The translations under genes and the position numbers were made by a program. The notes beneath the pieces were generated by a model. That model searched no databases, was not told the origin of the DNA, and saw only the letters and a list, made by a program, of their open reading frames with translations. From Candidatus Sabulitectum sp. (GTDB lineage: Bacteria > Fermentibacterota > Fermentibacteria > Fermentibacterales > JCC-6), in the NCBI GenBank assembly GCA_021107435.1, contig JAIOSV010000036.1:1-49326 (forward strand): DNA of 49,326 bases, given 5' to 3'. Shown here one piece after another: positions 6,747 through 15,363 of the stretch (its first letter is position 1; every line of letters begins with the position of its first letter).

Positions 6747-8072
6747 TCACTGACTGAAAAGCGGTTCCACAGCGTTCTCAAAGATTTCCATGCAGGCTGC
6801 CTTTACCTTTTGTTTGTACTCCGGGGCACAGGCAACAGTTAACAGGCTTCGGTTGGGTCTTGCTTTCATCATGTATTCCGCGAAGGGGGGGTCAATCTCA
6901 TCCAGCGGGATCAGGCGGCCTCTTTCGTCAAGGAACCTGATATCCAGCTTCTGGAATCGCTCTTCAGAAATTTTCACAGCTTCAATTGGAAGATCCACGA
7001 TGATATATCCAGGATCTATCCCGGCTTTTGCTGAGATTTCTGCCGTGAGCAGTTCTGCCACCTTCTTTGGAGTGCTGTTCTGATTTCTAAGACTGTTCAG
7101 GAAGTGAACATCGCTTTCCGAAGTGGTTACGGAGTCAATTCTGAACACCTGGGAGAAAAGACCCTGCCTGTATTTTACTCTCCATGCCATTTCTCTGACC
7201 CACGGATCCGCCGATTCTTTTTCCAGATAGCTGATGATTTCGTCATCGGTCATAAACATGAAGTTTTCAATTTCCTTTAGCTCAATGACACTCTTTCTTG
7301 CGGCATTCAGCAGCATCTTGTCCACAATCCGTGTTTTTCTGTGGAGGTACACCGATGAGTACATCTGAAGTCTGGCAAGAAGAAAGTCCCTGATTGCGTT
7401 CAAGCCTTTTTCCAGGAAAACAAGTTTGCCGTTTTTGATTGCCATGATGGATATGATTCTATCCACTTCAATGTGACCGAATGCAACTCCTGTGAAGTAA
7501 AAGTCCCGCTGAAGGTAGTCCAGCATATCCGCGTCCACTTCACCGAAGATCATCTGCTGAGCGAATTCGTGTTTCGTGTACCTGCTGGTAATCAGATCTG
7601 CCACGTCCTCAGGATCAATTCCGTGTTTTTTGAGTATTTCCGGAATTTTCCCGGCACCCCGAACCGGCATTATGGTTCTGCCGGTGACCATGTCCGCGAC
7701 CAGATCCATATGATCGCCACCTGTGAGTTCAAGGTAGAGGGGTTCCAGTGTATGGGACCACGGTGTGTGGCCGATATCATGGAGAAGTCCTGCCGCTTCA
7801 ACCAGATCTCTTGTGGTACGGGTGGTGTCATTGTACTCTTCCGGGCTTCTGTCGCTGAGGTGACCGGCTATACGGCCTGCCAGGTGGGATACGCCCAGAG
7901 CATGGGCAAGTCTCATGCAGTGGGCCCCCGGATAGCTTTGAAATGTTGTTCCCAGCTGATGAATGAAACTGAGCCTTTGGACTTCTACCGTTTTTAGAAG
8001 CTCTTCCTGCAGAGGAGAAAGACGAATAGTACCAAGTACCGGTTCTCTGATGTACATTACCTTGTGACTCAT
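6747..8072 (-). CDS. HD-superfamily phosphohydrolase (COG1078 / YwfO type)
   Basis: 441 aa from ATG 8072. The HD metal site is visible as H51 (in HCMRLAHALG), H98-D99 (LLHDIGHTPWSH) and a later Asp in GEVDADMLDYLQRD, the arrangement of SAMHD1-like dNTP triphosphohydrolases and the YwfO group. A role in hydrolysing (d)NTPs or related nucleotides is likely; the substrate cannot be read from sequence. The frame is open to 8129, but GAAGGG lies 7 bases before ATG 8072 and the protein then begins MSHKVMYIREPVLGTI, matching the family's usual N-terminus. It is transcribed divergently from the PHP-domain gene. Confidence 0.88.
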   Translation of the reverse strand: MSHKVMYIREPVLGTIRLSPLQEELLKTVEVQRLSFIHQLGTTFQSYPGAHCMRLAHALGVSHLAGRIAGHLSDRSPEEYNDTTRTTRDLVEAAGLLHDIGHTPWSHTLEPLYLELTGGDHMDLVADMVTGRTIMPVRGAGKIPEILKKHGIDPEDVADLITSRYTKHEFAQQMIFGEVDADMLDYLQRDFYFTGVAFGHIEVDRIISIMAIKNGKLVFLEKGLNAIRDFLLARLQMYSSVYLHRKTRIVDKMLLNAARKSVIELKEIENFMFMTDDEIISYLEKESADPWVREMAWRVKYRQGLFSQVFRIDSVTTSESDVHFLNSLRNQNSTPKKVAELLTAEISAKAGIDPGYIIVDLPIEAVKISEERFQKLDIRFLDERGRLIPLDEIDPPFAEYMMKARPNRSLLTVACAPEYKQKVKAACMEIFENAVEPLFSQ

Positions 8073-8097
8073 TGTTTGCCCTTCACTGGTTCCCGTG

Positions 8098-8125
8098 TTG
8101 TTACTTGACCATCCTATGATAATAT
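8098..8125 (+). promoter_or_regulatory. Possible promoter of the PHP-domain gene
   Basis: TTGTTA (8098-8103) and TAATAT (8120-8125) with a 16-base spacer lie upstream of the first gene of the plus-strand block. The match is modest, but the 77-base divergent gap must hold a promoter for at least one side. Confidence 0.3.
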
Positions 8126-8149
8126 TCAAACCTTACTGAAAGGAGAAAC

Positions 8150-9040
8150 ATGGGATTGTGCGATTTTCATACACACAGCACTGCGTCAGACGGCAGGCTG
8201 ACTCCAACCGAGCTGGTTAATGAGGCAGCCAGATGCGGTCTTGACGGATTTTCCATAAGCGATCATGACACACTCGCAGGTATTGAAGAGGCTGCGGCAA
8301 GGTCTTCAGAACTGGGATTGTTTTACATTCCCGCAGTGGAACTCAGCGTGGATCTTCATATCGGGGGATCGGCCCATCTTCTGGGCTATTTTCCGGGAGT
8401 TGATCTTTCTGCTATCTGCGATTCTTCATCAGAAATTCAACATGCGCTTCAGTATGTAGTTGATGGGAGGAATTCCAGAAATCCCGCTATCGTTCAAAGA
8501 TTCAGAGAACTCGGGTTCGACATTACAATGGAAGAGGTGATGGAAGAAGCCGGCGAAGCGGTTGTAGGAAGGCCTCACATTGCCGCTGTTCTGGTAAAAA
8601 AAGGCCTGGTCGGGTCATCGGAAGAGGTATTCAACAGGTATCTTGGATCCGGGAAACCCGCTTATGTGGAAAGAAAGCGGCTCGGAGACTACAGAGCTAT
8701 CGGCATAATCAGGCAGGCCGGGGGACTGCCCGTACTGGCGCATCCCAAGTATATTCGAGTTGAGGGTTTCAGAGAGCTTGGAGCTCTTGTCTCCTCCATG
8801 GCAGATGCTGGACTGGCCGGTCTTGAGGCTTACTATCCCGAGCAGGCTGGTACTATGGTTTCTTTTCTGGAGGATGCATCGAAAAAGCACAAGCTTCTTC
8901 TCACAGGCGGGAGCGATTTTCATGGGATCAGGCATCCGCTTCCAGGCTGGTGTGACGGTTCTCTCGGAGTAGATACAGGTAAGGTTATGAATTTCATAAA
9001 CGAATGCAATGCGAGGGGAAGTACTAATGGCAAAACTTAG
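8150..9040 (+). CDS. PHP-domain metal-dependent phosphoesterase (RNase AM / TrpH-like)
   Basis: 296 aa. The polymerase-and-histidinol-phosphatase fold is indicated by DFHTHSTASDG (5-15), SISDHDT (about 36-42), VLAHPKYI and GGSDFHG near the C-terminus, which together supply the metal-binding His and Asp residues. Length and order fit the stand-alone YciV/TrpH group; E. coli RNase AM of this group trims RNA 5' ends and degrades pAp-like nucleotides. AGGAG stands 5 bases before the ATG. It is the first gene of a plus-strand block and overlaps the next small gene by 14 bases. Confidence 0.88.
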   Translation: MGLCDFHTHSTASDGRLTPTELVNEAARCGLDGFSISDHDTLAGIEEAAARSSELGLFYIPAVELSVDLHIGGSAHLLGYFPGVDLSAICDSSSEIQHALQYVVDGRNSRNPAIVQRFRELGFDITMEEVMEEAGEAVVGRPHIAAVLVKKGLVGSSEEVFNRYLGSGKPAYVERKRLGDYRAIGIIRQAGGLPVLAHPKYIRVEGFRELGALVSSMADAGLAGLEAYYPEQAGTMVSFLEDASKKHKLLLTGGSDFHGIRHPLPGWCDGSLGVDTGKVMNFINECNARGSTNGKT

Positions 9041-9233
9041 TGACCTTGTTAAACAGATTGACAGGACTGCAAAAGCCGGTAATAGAGAGAAAGCTATCAG
9101 GATGCTTGACAGTCTGTTGAAAAAAGTTCCGGAGGCAAAGGCACAACCACTTCTCAAAAGGCAAAAACAGTACAAAGAGGAGCTTGCCATAGAGCAGCGT
9201 ATAATTGCATTGGAGACACAGTACAGCGTGTAA
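9027..9233 (+). CDS. Small charged helical protein of unknown function
   Basis: 68 aa from ATG 9027 (MAKLSDLVKQIDRTAKAG), chosen because GAGGGG lies just upstream; an in-frame ATG at 9009 has no ribosome site. The protein is rich in Lys, Glu, Gln and Leu and should be mostly alpha-helical, perhaps a short TPR-like hairpin (AGNREKAIRMLDSLLKKVP). No family recognised. It overlaps the PHP-domain gene and is followed after 2 bases by the lipoprotein gene, so it is probably co-translated with both. Confidence 0.65.
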   Translation: MAKLSDLVKQIDRTAKAGNREKAIRMLDSLLKKVPEAKAQPLLKRQKQYKEELAIEQRIIALETQYSV

Positions 9234-9235
9234 CT

Positions 9236-10012
9236 ATGCTAAGATATTCTGTTTTCCTGTTTTTACTTTTAGCTGCAGCGTGCGGATCCGGGATTGTAAA
9301 CCGATCTGCTGAAGTTTCATCTTACGCCGCCAGAGCTTCCTGGCAGTGGGAAAGTGTTGATCACTTCCTTATTAGAGGCAGAGCAAGGCTTCAGGGCGAG
9401 AATCAGGTTTTTTCAGGTCCATTTCTTCTCTGGGCTTCAAAAAATGTACCGGCAGTCAGAGCAGATTTTTGTGGCCCGGACGGGTCTCCGCTTATCTCAT
9501 TACTCCTGGATTCAGCCGGATGTTTAATCTACCAGCCGGAAGAGGAATACGCCTTTTATGTTACGGGAGGAATGCCTGCGGGAGGTGGCTACCTTGACGT
9601 TAACGCAGTTATTGCATTAATCAGAACCGGCTTTCCGGCGGTACCGGTGCAGTGGGAAATGGTTGCTTCCTGCGATACTTCTTTGCAGGAAGAAAACCGA
9701 TGGTATTTTATTACCTCGGCAACTGACACTGCTCTTGTTTCTTTGAGGCACTCCCGGTATTTCCCTTTGTTTGATACCGGAGACTTCTCACTGGAAGTGA
9801 CTGCCTCTTCCTGGCACGATGAGTTCAATGCATGGCCAATGGAGTGGAAGCTTGGTTCTTCATCAGTGAATGCCGTAATTCGTATAAGAAGTTGCGACGC
9901 AGAGACAGAGCCCCCGGGTTCCGCGTGGAGCATGGTTGTTCCCGTTCCTGTGGATACGGTCAGAACTGATAGAGGACCGTGGAGATCTGCCTTCAATCTA
10001 CCAGTTCGTTAA
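9236..10012 (+). CDS. Probable lipoprotein of LolA/LolB-like type (DUF4292-like)
   Basis: 258 aa. The N-terminus (MLRYSVFLFLLLAAACGSG) is a hydrophobic signal ending in a lipobox-like AAAC with Cys16, so lipidation by the Lgt and LspA encoded further right is expected. The following pattern, FSGPFLLWASKNVPAVRADF then LISLLLDSAGCLIYQPEEEYAF, resembles the curved sheet of LolA/LolB/DUF4292 outer-membrane lipoproteins; this is recognition by pattern only. It directly precedes mreB. The ribosome site is poor, suggesting coupling to the gene before it. Confidence 0.6.
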   Translation: MLRYSVFLFLLLAAACGSGIVNRSAEVSSYAARASWQWESVDHFLIRGRARLQGENQVFSGPFLLWASKNVPAVRADFCGPDGSPLISLLLDSAGCLIYQPEEEYAFYVTGGMPAGGGYLDVNAVIALIRTGFPAVPVQWEMVASCDTSLQEENRWYFITSATDTALVSLRHSRYFPLFDTGDFSLEVTASSWHDEFNAWPMEWKLGSSSVNAVIRIRSCDAETEPPGSAWSMVVPVPVDTVRTDRGPWRSAFNLPVR

Positions 10013-10056
10013 CTTCGTTAACATGATAACCACAGGGTTGTACCCTCATAGGGTAC
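10005..10056 (+). promoter_or_regulatory. Repeat and hairpin upstream of mreB
   Basis: Two tandem copies of TTCGTTAAC (10005-10013 and 10014-10022) run across the lipoprotein stop codon. They are followed by a perfect 7-bp hairpin, GTACCCT-CAT-AGGGTAC (10040-10056). The hairpin has a short C-rich then TTTT tail (10061-10066), so it could partly end transcription before mreB. The remaining leader up to 10141 shows no clear promoter. Confidence 0.4.
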
Positions 10057-10141
10057 TCGCCCCTTTTCGCACGGTTCAGTAAGTAGTATATAGCCTGCGT
10101 TACCAGAGTAAACATGCTGATTACACATCAGGAGAATGAAA

Positions 10142-11173
10142 ATGGGTATAAAGAACTTCTTTGCCAGATTCGCAGGCTCGGGGAATTCAAGTTCTTCAGG
10201 GATGTTCTCGTCTGCCATGGCAATTGATCTTGGTACAGCCAATACTATTATTCATCAGCTTGACAGAGGTATTGTTCTTGAGGAACCAAGCGTAATAGCA
10301 ATTGAAAGAGATACTGGAAATGTTCTTGCTGTGGGCGGAGAGGCGAAAGCCATGCTCGGTCGAACGGGAGGGGATATATCTGTAATCCGACCCCTTAAAG
10401 ATGGTGTTATAAAAGAGGCTACAGCTACAATGGCTATGCTTAGAAGGTTTTTTGAACAGGCGCAGACAAGACGGTTTTCCATGCGTCCCAGGGTTCTTGT
10501 TTGTGTCCCCAGTGGAATTACAGAGGTTGAAGTTAACGCTGTGCGCACCTCACTTGAGAGGGCGGGTGCCAGGGAAGTACTTCTTGTACCGGAGCCTCTC
10601 GCCGCGGCAGTCGGCGTGGGTCTTCCCCTGGAGTCCGCAGTGGGCAACATGGTTGTGGATATCGGAGGTGGAACTACTGAAGTAGCTGTAATCAGCCTGA
10701 GTTCTATCGCGGCCGACAGTTCCATAAGAGTTGGTGGCGATGAGATGAACGAAGCAATAATCAGCTACATGAAGAAGTCCGCGTACCTTCTTATAGGTGA
10801 ACGCACAGCAGAAATGGTGAAAATTAAACTGGGGTCATTGCTTGAGGAGGATGTCAGAGAAGAAGAGGTAAGCGGTATGGATGCTACCTATGGTATTCCC
10901 AAAACCACCACTGTAAAGGCAAGCCAGATAAGATCTGCTCTGCAGCAGCCAGTTAACGCAATTATCCAGGCTGTACAGCAGGGACTGGAGAGAACACCAC
11001 CTGAGCTGGGTCGAGACATTGTTAACCGCGGTATTGTTCTTACCGGCGGTGGCGCGCTTCTCCGGGGACTTGATGTTCTTCTTACCAGAGAGACCGGGTT
11101 GCCTATAAGAATTGCCGATAACCCTATTTCCTGTACTGTGCTCGGGGCGGCTACAGGTATCGCAAACTGCTGA
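10142..11173 (+). CDS. mreB: Rod-shape-determining actin homologue MreB
   Basis: 343 aa from ATG 10142, which has GGAG 7 bases upstream; the in-frame ATG at 10136 is only 1 base from it. MreB forms membrane-bound filaments that guide lateral wall synthesis. Actin-fold motifs are visible: phosphate 1 IDLGTANT (28-35), phosphate 2 VVDIGGGTTEVAVISL and the adenosine motif region NRGIVLTGGGALLRGLD. The N-terminus MGIKNFFARF is a likely amphipathic membrane anchor, followed by a Ser/Gly-rich stretch of about 13 residues that is longer than usual. First of mreB-mreC-mreD-mrdA-rodA. Confidence 0.96.
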   Translation: MGIKNFFARFAGSGNSSSSGMFSSAMAIDLGTANTIIHQLDRGIVLEEPSVIAIERDTGNVLAVGGEAKAMLGRTGGDISVIRPLKDGVIKEATATMAMLRRFFEQAQTRRFSMRPRVLVCVPSGITEVEVNAVRTSLERAGAREVLLVPEPLAAAVGVGLPLESAVGNMVVDIGGGTTEVAVISLSSIAADSSIRVGGDEMNEAIISYMKKSAYLLIGERTAEMVKIKLGSLLEEDVREEEVSGMDATYGIPKTTTVKASQIRSALQQPVNAIIQAVQQGLERTPPELGRDIVNRGIVLTGGGALLRGLDVLLTRETGLPIRIADNPISCTVLGAATGIANC

Positions 11174-11183
11174 TCAACTGATC

Positions 11184-11927
11184 ATGAGAAGTCGCGATGT
11201 CAGACTGGCATGGAACATCGCAGCCGCGGTCGCACTGTTGTTTCTTGGGCCTTCTGTCCTTGGAATAGGCGGCTCAATACTGGGGGCGAGGTTTGCCTCT
11301 TTGTTCTTTTCTGAAGATCAATCCGCTGATTCTGACTACCTTTCACTGTCTGTTAAACTGATGCTGGAGAATGCACAACTGCGCGAGATGGCGGCAAAAA
11401 GCCGACTTTACCGCTCAATGCTTCAATACACAAGAATGCCTGATATAACAGCCATGGTCGGGAGGGTTATGTACAGATCCGAGGGGTTGATCAGGGGAGA
11501 CCTTGTTGTTGACCGGGGATCGGATCATGGCGTTTACACTGGTGCTGTCTGTATTACCAGCAAAGGACTTGTGGGTATTATCACATCAGTTGAATCATCC
11601 AGTTCTACTGTGGTTCCCATAACCAGCCCTGCGATTCATGTGAGTTGTATCACCGCAACTACAGGTTCTCTGGGGATTCTGGGCTCTGTATCCGGCGGAA
11701 GACTCATGCTTGAGTATGTGGATAACTCCGCTGACCCGGAAATTGGAGAAACCGTTCTTACCAGCAGATTCGGCGGGGTTTACCCGGAGGGAATTGTTGT
11801 TGGAAAAGTGGAGAACATCTCAGAGGGCGGCCAGGGTCTGGATCTTTCCCTTGCGGTAAGTCCGGCAGTTGATTTTGAGAGGGTTAACGAGGTTCTTATA
11901 CTTCTTCCCGGGGATCTGGCTGAATGA
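11184..11927 (+). CDS. mreC: Rod-shape-determining protein MreC
   Basis: 247 aa from ATG 11184, ten bases after the mreB stop; an upstream in-frame start would overlap mreB by 62 bases. There is one N-terminal membrane helix (about 11-32, WNIAAAVALLFLGPSVLGIGG), a short coiled region, and then the periplasmic beta-barrel core with GLVGIITSVESSSSTVVPIT and the repeated SRFGGVYPEGIVVGKV motif typical of MreC. It scaffolds MreD, PBP2 and RodA in the elongasome. Its stop overlaps the mreD start by 4 bases. Confidence 0.92.
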   Translation: MRSRDVRLAWNIAAAVALLFLGPSVLGIGGSILGARFASLFFSEDQSADSDYLSLSVKLMLENAQLREMAAKSRLYRSMLQYTRMPDITAMVGRVMYRSEGLIRGDLVVDRGSDHGVYTGAVCITSKGLVGIITSVESSSSTVVPITSPAIHVSCITATTGSLGILGSVSGGRLMLEYVDNSADPEIGETVLTSRFGGVYPEGIVVGKVENISEGGQGLDLSLAVSPAVDFERVNEVLILLPGDLAE

Positions 11928-12403
11928 GGGAGCATCTGTCCGGCTGGCTGATCATTTCCCTTGCAATAATTGTTCAGTTCCTGCTTGAAGTTACTATTGG
12001 AAGAGTTATTGTCGCGCCGGCTATTCTTGTCCCGGCGCTTGTTTACCTGTCTCTTTCCCATTCGAATTACTGGTCAATTGAAGCGGCTTTCTGGAGTGGC
12101 TTTGCAATTGATCTTCTTCTTCACCAGCCGATTGGAGTCAGCTCAATAGCGATGCTCTCGGGTATTGCTTTGTCCCGCTGGATACTGAGGGTGACTACTG
12201 GAGCTCTTGATATGACTTTTGTCATCAACGGATTTCTAGCCTCAATTCTGTCAGACCTGTTTTTTGTCTTTTTGGCTGCACGGCCGGTGGGAAGCGGGTT
12301 TGGTATTTCCACTTTGCTTGTTGTACCTCGTATACTCTTTTCGCTTCTGCTTTACCTCGGCATTCCCATGATGTTTGGAAGAAGGAGCAGGGAATTCGGA
12401 TGA
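11924..12403 (+). CDS. mreD: Rod-shape-determining membrane protein MreD
   Basis: 159 aa with about five hydrophobic membrane spans, starting MREHLSGWLIISLAIIVQF; size and layout are those of MreD. It overlaps mreC by 4 bases (ATGA) and mrdA by 4 bases. Sequence conservation in this family is low, so the call rests on topology plus its fixed place between mreC and the PBP2 gene. It is an inner-membrane partner of MreC in lateral wall growth. Confidence 0.88.
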   Translation: MREHLSGWLIISLAIIVQFLLEVTIGRVIVAPAILVPALVYLSLSHSNYWSIEAAFWSGFAIDLLLHQPIGVSSIAMLSGIALSRWILRVTTGALDMTFVINGFLASILSDLFFVFLAARPVGSGFGISTLLVVPRILFSLLLYLGIPMMFGRRSREFG

Positions 12404-14121
12404 GGACTTCTTCGTCTTTCAATGAGAAACCCTATCGCTCAATAATGGTCATTACCATTGCTCTGTTTCTGATTCTCACCGGAAAGCTTTTTGATCTTCA
12501 GATAGTGAATGGTGGCTATTACAGAGAACTGTCATCAAGAAACCACATCCGATCAGTTATCCGTCCTGCTCCCAGAGGAATAATAAGAGACAGAAATGGA
12601 GTGGTTCTGGCGGACAATGTTCCCGCGTTCACAGTTTCCCTGGTCAGTGTGGAATTTGACAGTACAAATACACTGCTTCTGGGGAATCTTCTCCAGATGA
12701 ATCAGCAGGTGCTTCGGGCAAGGCTTGACGCAGCTCAATCCAATCCTTACAGATCCACCCGGATAATCAGTGGCTTGACTGTGGAAGACGCCGGAAGAGT
12801 TGCCGACAATTTGTATCGTCTGGGCGGAGTCTCCGTGGATATTCTACCCAGAAGAAGATATTCTCACAGTATCTCCTTTTGCCACCTGATTGGCTACGTT
12901 GGCCTTGCAGACAGTACCAGAGTTTTTGAGGGGGAGCTTTCGGGCAGAACCGGGCTGGAGCGTATACTCAATCAGAGACTGATGGGCGAGCATGGCGTTG
13001 TGCGAGAGGTTGTGGATGCGCATGGAAGGGTTGTGGAAAGATTTCAGGGCGGGGATGTAGAACCCTCGCCGGGGGAGAATGTCACACTTACACTGGACAC
13101 CAGACTTCAGCTTATCGCTGATTCGCTCATAATGTCTACCGGTCATCCCGGGGCTGCCGTGGTTCTTGACTACGAAACTGGTGAAATTCTTGTTTTGTCT
13201 TCTGTTCCCGGTTTTGATTTGAATCAATTTATCGGGGGCATTTCGGAGGAGAATTGGGATAGAATTCTGAATGATCCAGCAAAACCGCTTCTTAATCGTT
13301 CCTGGGCTACAACTTATCCTCCTGGATCAGTGTACAAGATAGTAAGTGCCGCCTGGCTGCTTGAATCAGGGATTGTGAACGAGAATACACTGCCTGATCC
13401 CTGCTACGGTACATTCCATTTTGCGGGTAGTGACTTCCGTTGCTGGAGTACCCACGGCAGGTTGAATATTGCAGGTGCGCTTGCCCAGTCCTGCGATACC
13501 TATTTCTATAGAACAAGCATGCTGGGTGATATGGATGAAATGGCGGATTTCTCCGGTGGATATGGAATGGGAGCACCTGTAACAGAAATTCTTCCGGGTG
13601 AAGCCTCAGGTGCTTTGCCTACCAGGGAGTTACTCAACGAGCTGTTTGGCCAGGGGGGATGGGGGCTCGGCAACTTGATGATTGCTTCAATTGGCCAGGG
13701 TGAGGTACTTGCCACTCCTATTCAGATTGCTGTGACCGCAGGACTGATAGCTTCCAGTGGTAATCTGCCCGCGCTGTCCATTGTGGTTGACAAGTCTTAT
13801 TCAGGGAGAAACTGGGAAACAAATACATCTGAAGAAACATTCCGAATTGTCAGGGAGGGAATGCGGCAGGCTGTGGAATCATCCCGTGGTACAATGCACA
13901 ATTCAATGGGTTATCTGCCGGTTGTTGTTTTCGGAAAGTCAGGTACTGCTGAGACTGGAAGCGGTGAGGATCATGCATGGGTGACGGGATACATTGAAGA
14001 ACCGCAGCCGATTGCCTTTGCTGTTATCATAGAGAACGGAGGCCACGGAGGGGCTGTGGCCGGTCCTGTGGCTGCGGGCATCATAGAAAAGATGCTGGAG
14101 ATTGCTTATGAGACAGAATGA
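12400..14121 (+). CDS. mrdA: Penicillin-binding protein 2 (elongasome transpeptidase)
   Basis: 573 aa. One N-terminal membrane span (about 15-33) is followed by the dimerisation/pedestal domain with RGIIRDRNGVVLADN and the transpeptidase domain. Catalytic motifs are SVYK near residue 310 (active Ser), SCD near 364 and KSG near 513 (KSGTAETG), the full class B PBP set. It cross-links lateral peptidoglycan with RodA as its glycosyltransferase partner. Four-base overlap with mreD and 14-base overlap with rodA. Confidence 0.95.
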   Translation: MRTSSSFNEKPYRSIMVITIALFLILTGKLFDLQIVNGGYYRELSSRNHIRSVIRPAPRGIIRDRNGVVLADNVPAFTVSLVSVEFDSTNTLLLGNLLQMNQQVLRARLDAAQSNPYRSTRIISGLTVEDAGRVADNLYRLGGVSVDILPRRRYSHSISFCHLIGYVGLADSTRVFEGELSGRTGLERILNQRLMGEHGVVREVVDAHGRVVERFQGGDVEPSPGENVTLTLDTRLQLIADSLIMSTGHPGAAVVLDYETGEILVLSSVPGFDLNQFIGGISEENWDRILNDPAKPLLNRSWATTYPPGSVYKIVSAAWLLESGIVNENTLPDPCYGTFHFAGSDFRCWSTHGRLNIAGALAQSCDTYFYRTSMLGDMDEMADFSGGYGMGAPVTEILPGEASGALPTRELLNELFGQGGWGLGNLMIASIGQGEVLATPIQIAVTAGLIASSGNLPALSIVVDKSYSGRNWETNTSEETFRIVREGMRQAVESSRGTMHNSMGYLPVVVFGKSGTAETGSGEDHAWVTGYIEEPQPIAFAVIIENGGHGGAVAGPVAAGIIEKMLEIAYETE

Positions 14122-15301
14122 AAAACCTGACTGGTTCTTTGTTGTCTCGCTGCTTCTGCTGTTGTCGATAGGGCTTTTGAGTGTTTATTCCGCATCAGGC
14201 TCTCTGAAAAGCCTTTTCACCCATCAGCTGTATTTTATTCTCGCAGGAGTTATTGTTTTTCTCGGCGCATCGGTATTTCCTCTAAGGCTTCTTGAGGAGT
14301 CAGCTCCGCTGATATACGGTATTACTCTGATTCTGCTTGTACTGACTATCCTTTTCGGAGGAGGTCCTGCGGGAAGATGGCTTCAGGCAGGGCCGGTAAA
14401 CATCCAGGCATCCGAGATCGCCAAGTTATGTGTGATAGTGCTTTCAGCAAGGTGGCTTCCTGCTCTGAGAAGAGAATTTGTTCCCGGGGGAGTTCCTCTG
14501 TATCTCTCTACGGTTGGTGTGCTCACTGTACTGACTCTTCTACAGCCTGATCTGGGCACTGCTGCCGCGATAGTGATGATTGTTTTCGGTATGATCTACT
14601 GGGCGGGATTTGGCTTCAGCTGGATTTTTCTTTTTCTAAGTCCATTGTCTGCAGCCATCTCTTCAATCAAATTTGTTTCATGGATTACATTTACTGCTCT
14701 TCTCTGCGGGGTTCTCTACAGATCGGGAGCAAAGCCGCGAAGGTGGGTCTTCTTTCTGGTAATGACAAGTTTTATCGCTGCTGCCACACCTTCGGCATGG
14801 GGTCTTCTCCGGCCGTATCAGCAGGCGCGATTAACAACGTTCCTTAATCCGGAAGCAGATCCGTATGGAGCGGGGTGGAACGTTATTCAGTCAAAGGTTG
14901 CTGTTGGATCCGGAGGAGTTACCGGTCAGGGATTTCTGAAAGGAAGCCAGAATGAACTTGCCTTTCTCCCTGCGAGGCACACCGATTTTGTCTTTTCCGT
15001 GTGGGCTGAGGAGTGGGGGTTTATCGGTAGCCTCTTCCTTCTTTCTCTGTATGCGGTTCTTGCATGGAGAATTCTGCTGGGCGCAAGACGTTCGTTGAAT
15101 CCGTTCAATTCAACCATAGGAGCAGGCACTGCCATTTTCATCATAATTCATGTTGCCGTTAATGTGGGAATGACTCTGGGAATGATGCCGGTTACAGGTC
15201 TTCCGCTTCCTTTAATAACATACGGAGGCAGCCACATAATTACAGAAATGATGCTTCTCGGTTTTTCCTACAATGTGATTCGAAACTGGCGCAGTTACTG
15301 A
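14108..15301 (+). CDS. rodA: Peptidoglycan glycosyltransferase RodA (SEDS family)
   Basis: 397 aa from ATG 14108; a TTG two codons earlier is less likely. Multiple membrane spans and SEDS signatures are visible: QPDLGTAAAIVMIVFGM, the loop LNPEADPYGAGWNVIQSKVA and GSGGVTGQGFLKGSQNE with the conserved ARHTDFVFSVWAEEWG, and near the end GLPLPLITYGGSH. It polymerises lipid II into glycan strands with PBP2. Last gene of the mre block; 62 bases separate it from lgt. Confidence 0.95.
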   Translation: MRQNEKPDWFFVVSLLLLLSIGLLSVYSASGSLKSLFTHQLYFILAGVIVFLGASVFPLRLLEESAPLIYGITLILLVLTILFGGGPAGRWLQAGPVNIQASEIAKLCVIVLSARWLPALRREFVPGGVPLYLSTVGVLTVLTLLQPDLGTAAAIVMIVFGMIYWAGFGFSWIFLFLSPLSAAISSIKFVSWITFTALLCGVLYRSGAKPRRWVFFLVMTSFIAAATPSAWGLLRPYQQARLTTFLNPEADPYGAGWNVIQSKVAVGSGGVTGQGFLKGSQNELAFLPARHTDFVFSVWAEEWGFIGSLFLLSLYAVLAWRILLGARRSLNPFNSTIGAGTAIFIIIHVAVNVGMTLGMMPVTGLPLPLITYGGSHIITEMMLLGFSYNVIRNWRSY

Positions 15302-15363
15302 CAGTAACACCTCTCTTCATTATCATACAGCATTCGTTAAACCAAAATAGATTGAAGGGGAAC

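Noticed and set aside
7473-7997. 174-codon plus-strand open frame
   Set aside because: It lies antisense to the HD phosphohydrolase, has no family features and no ribosome site.
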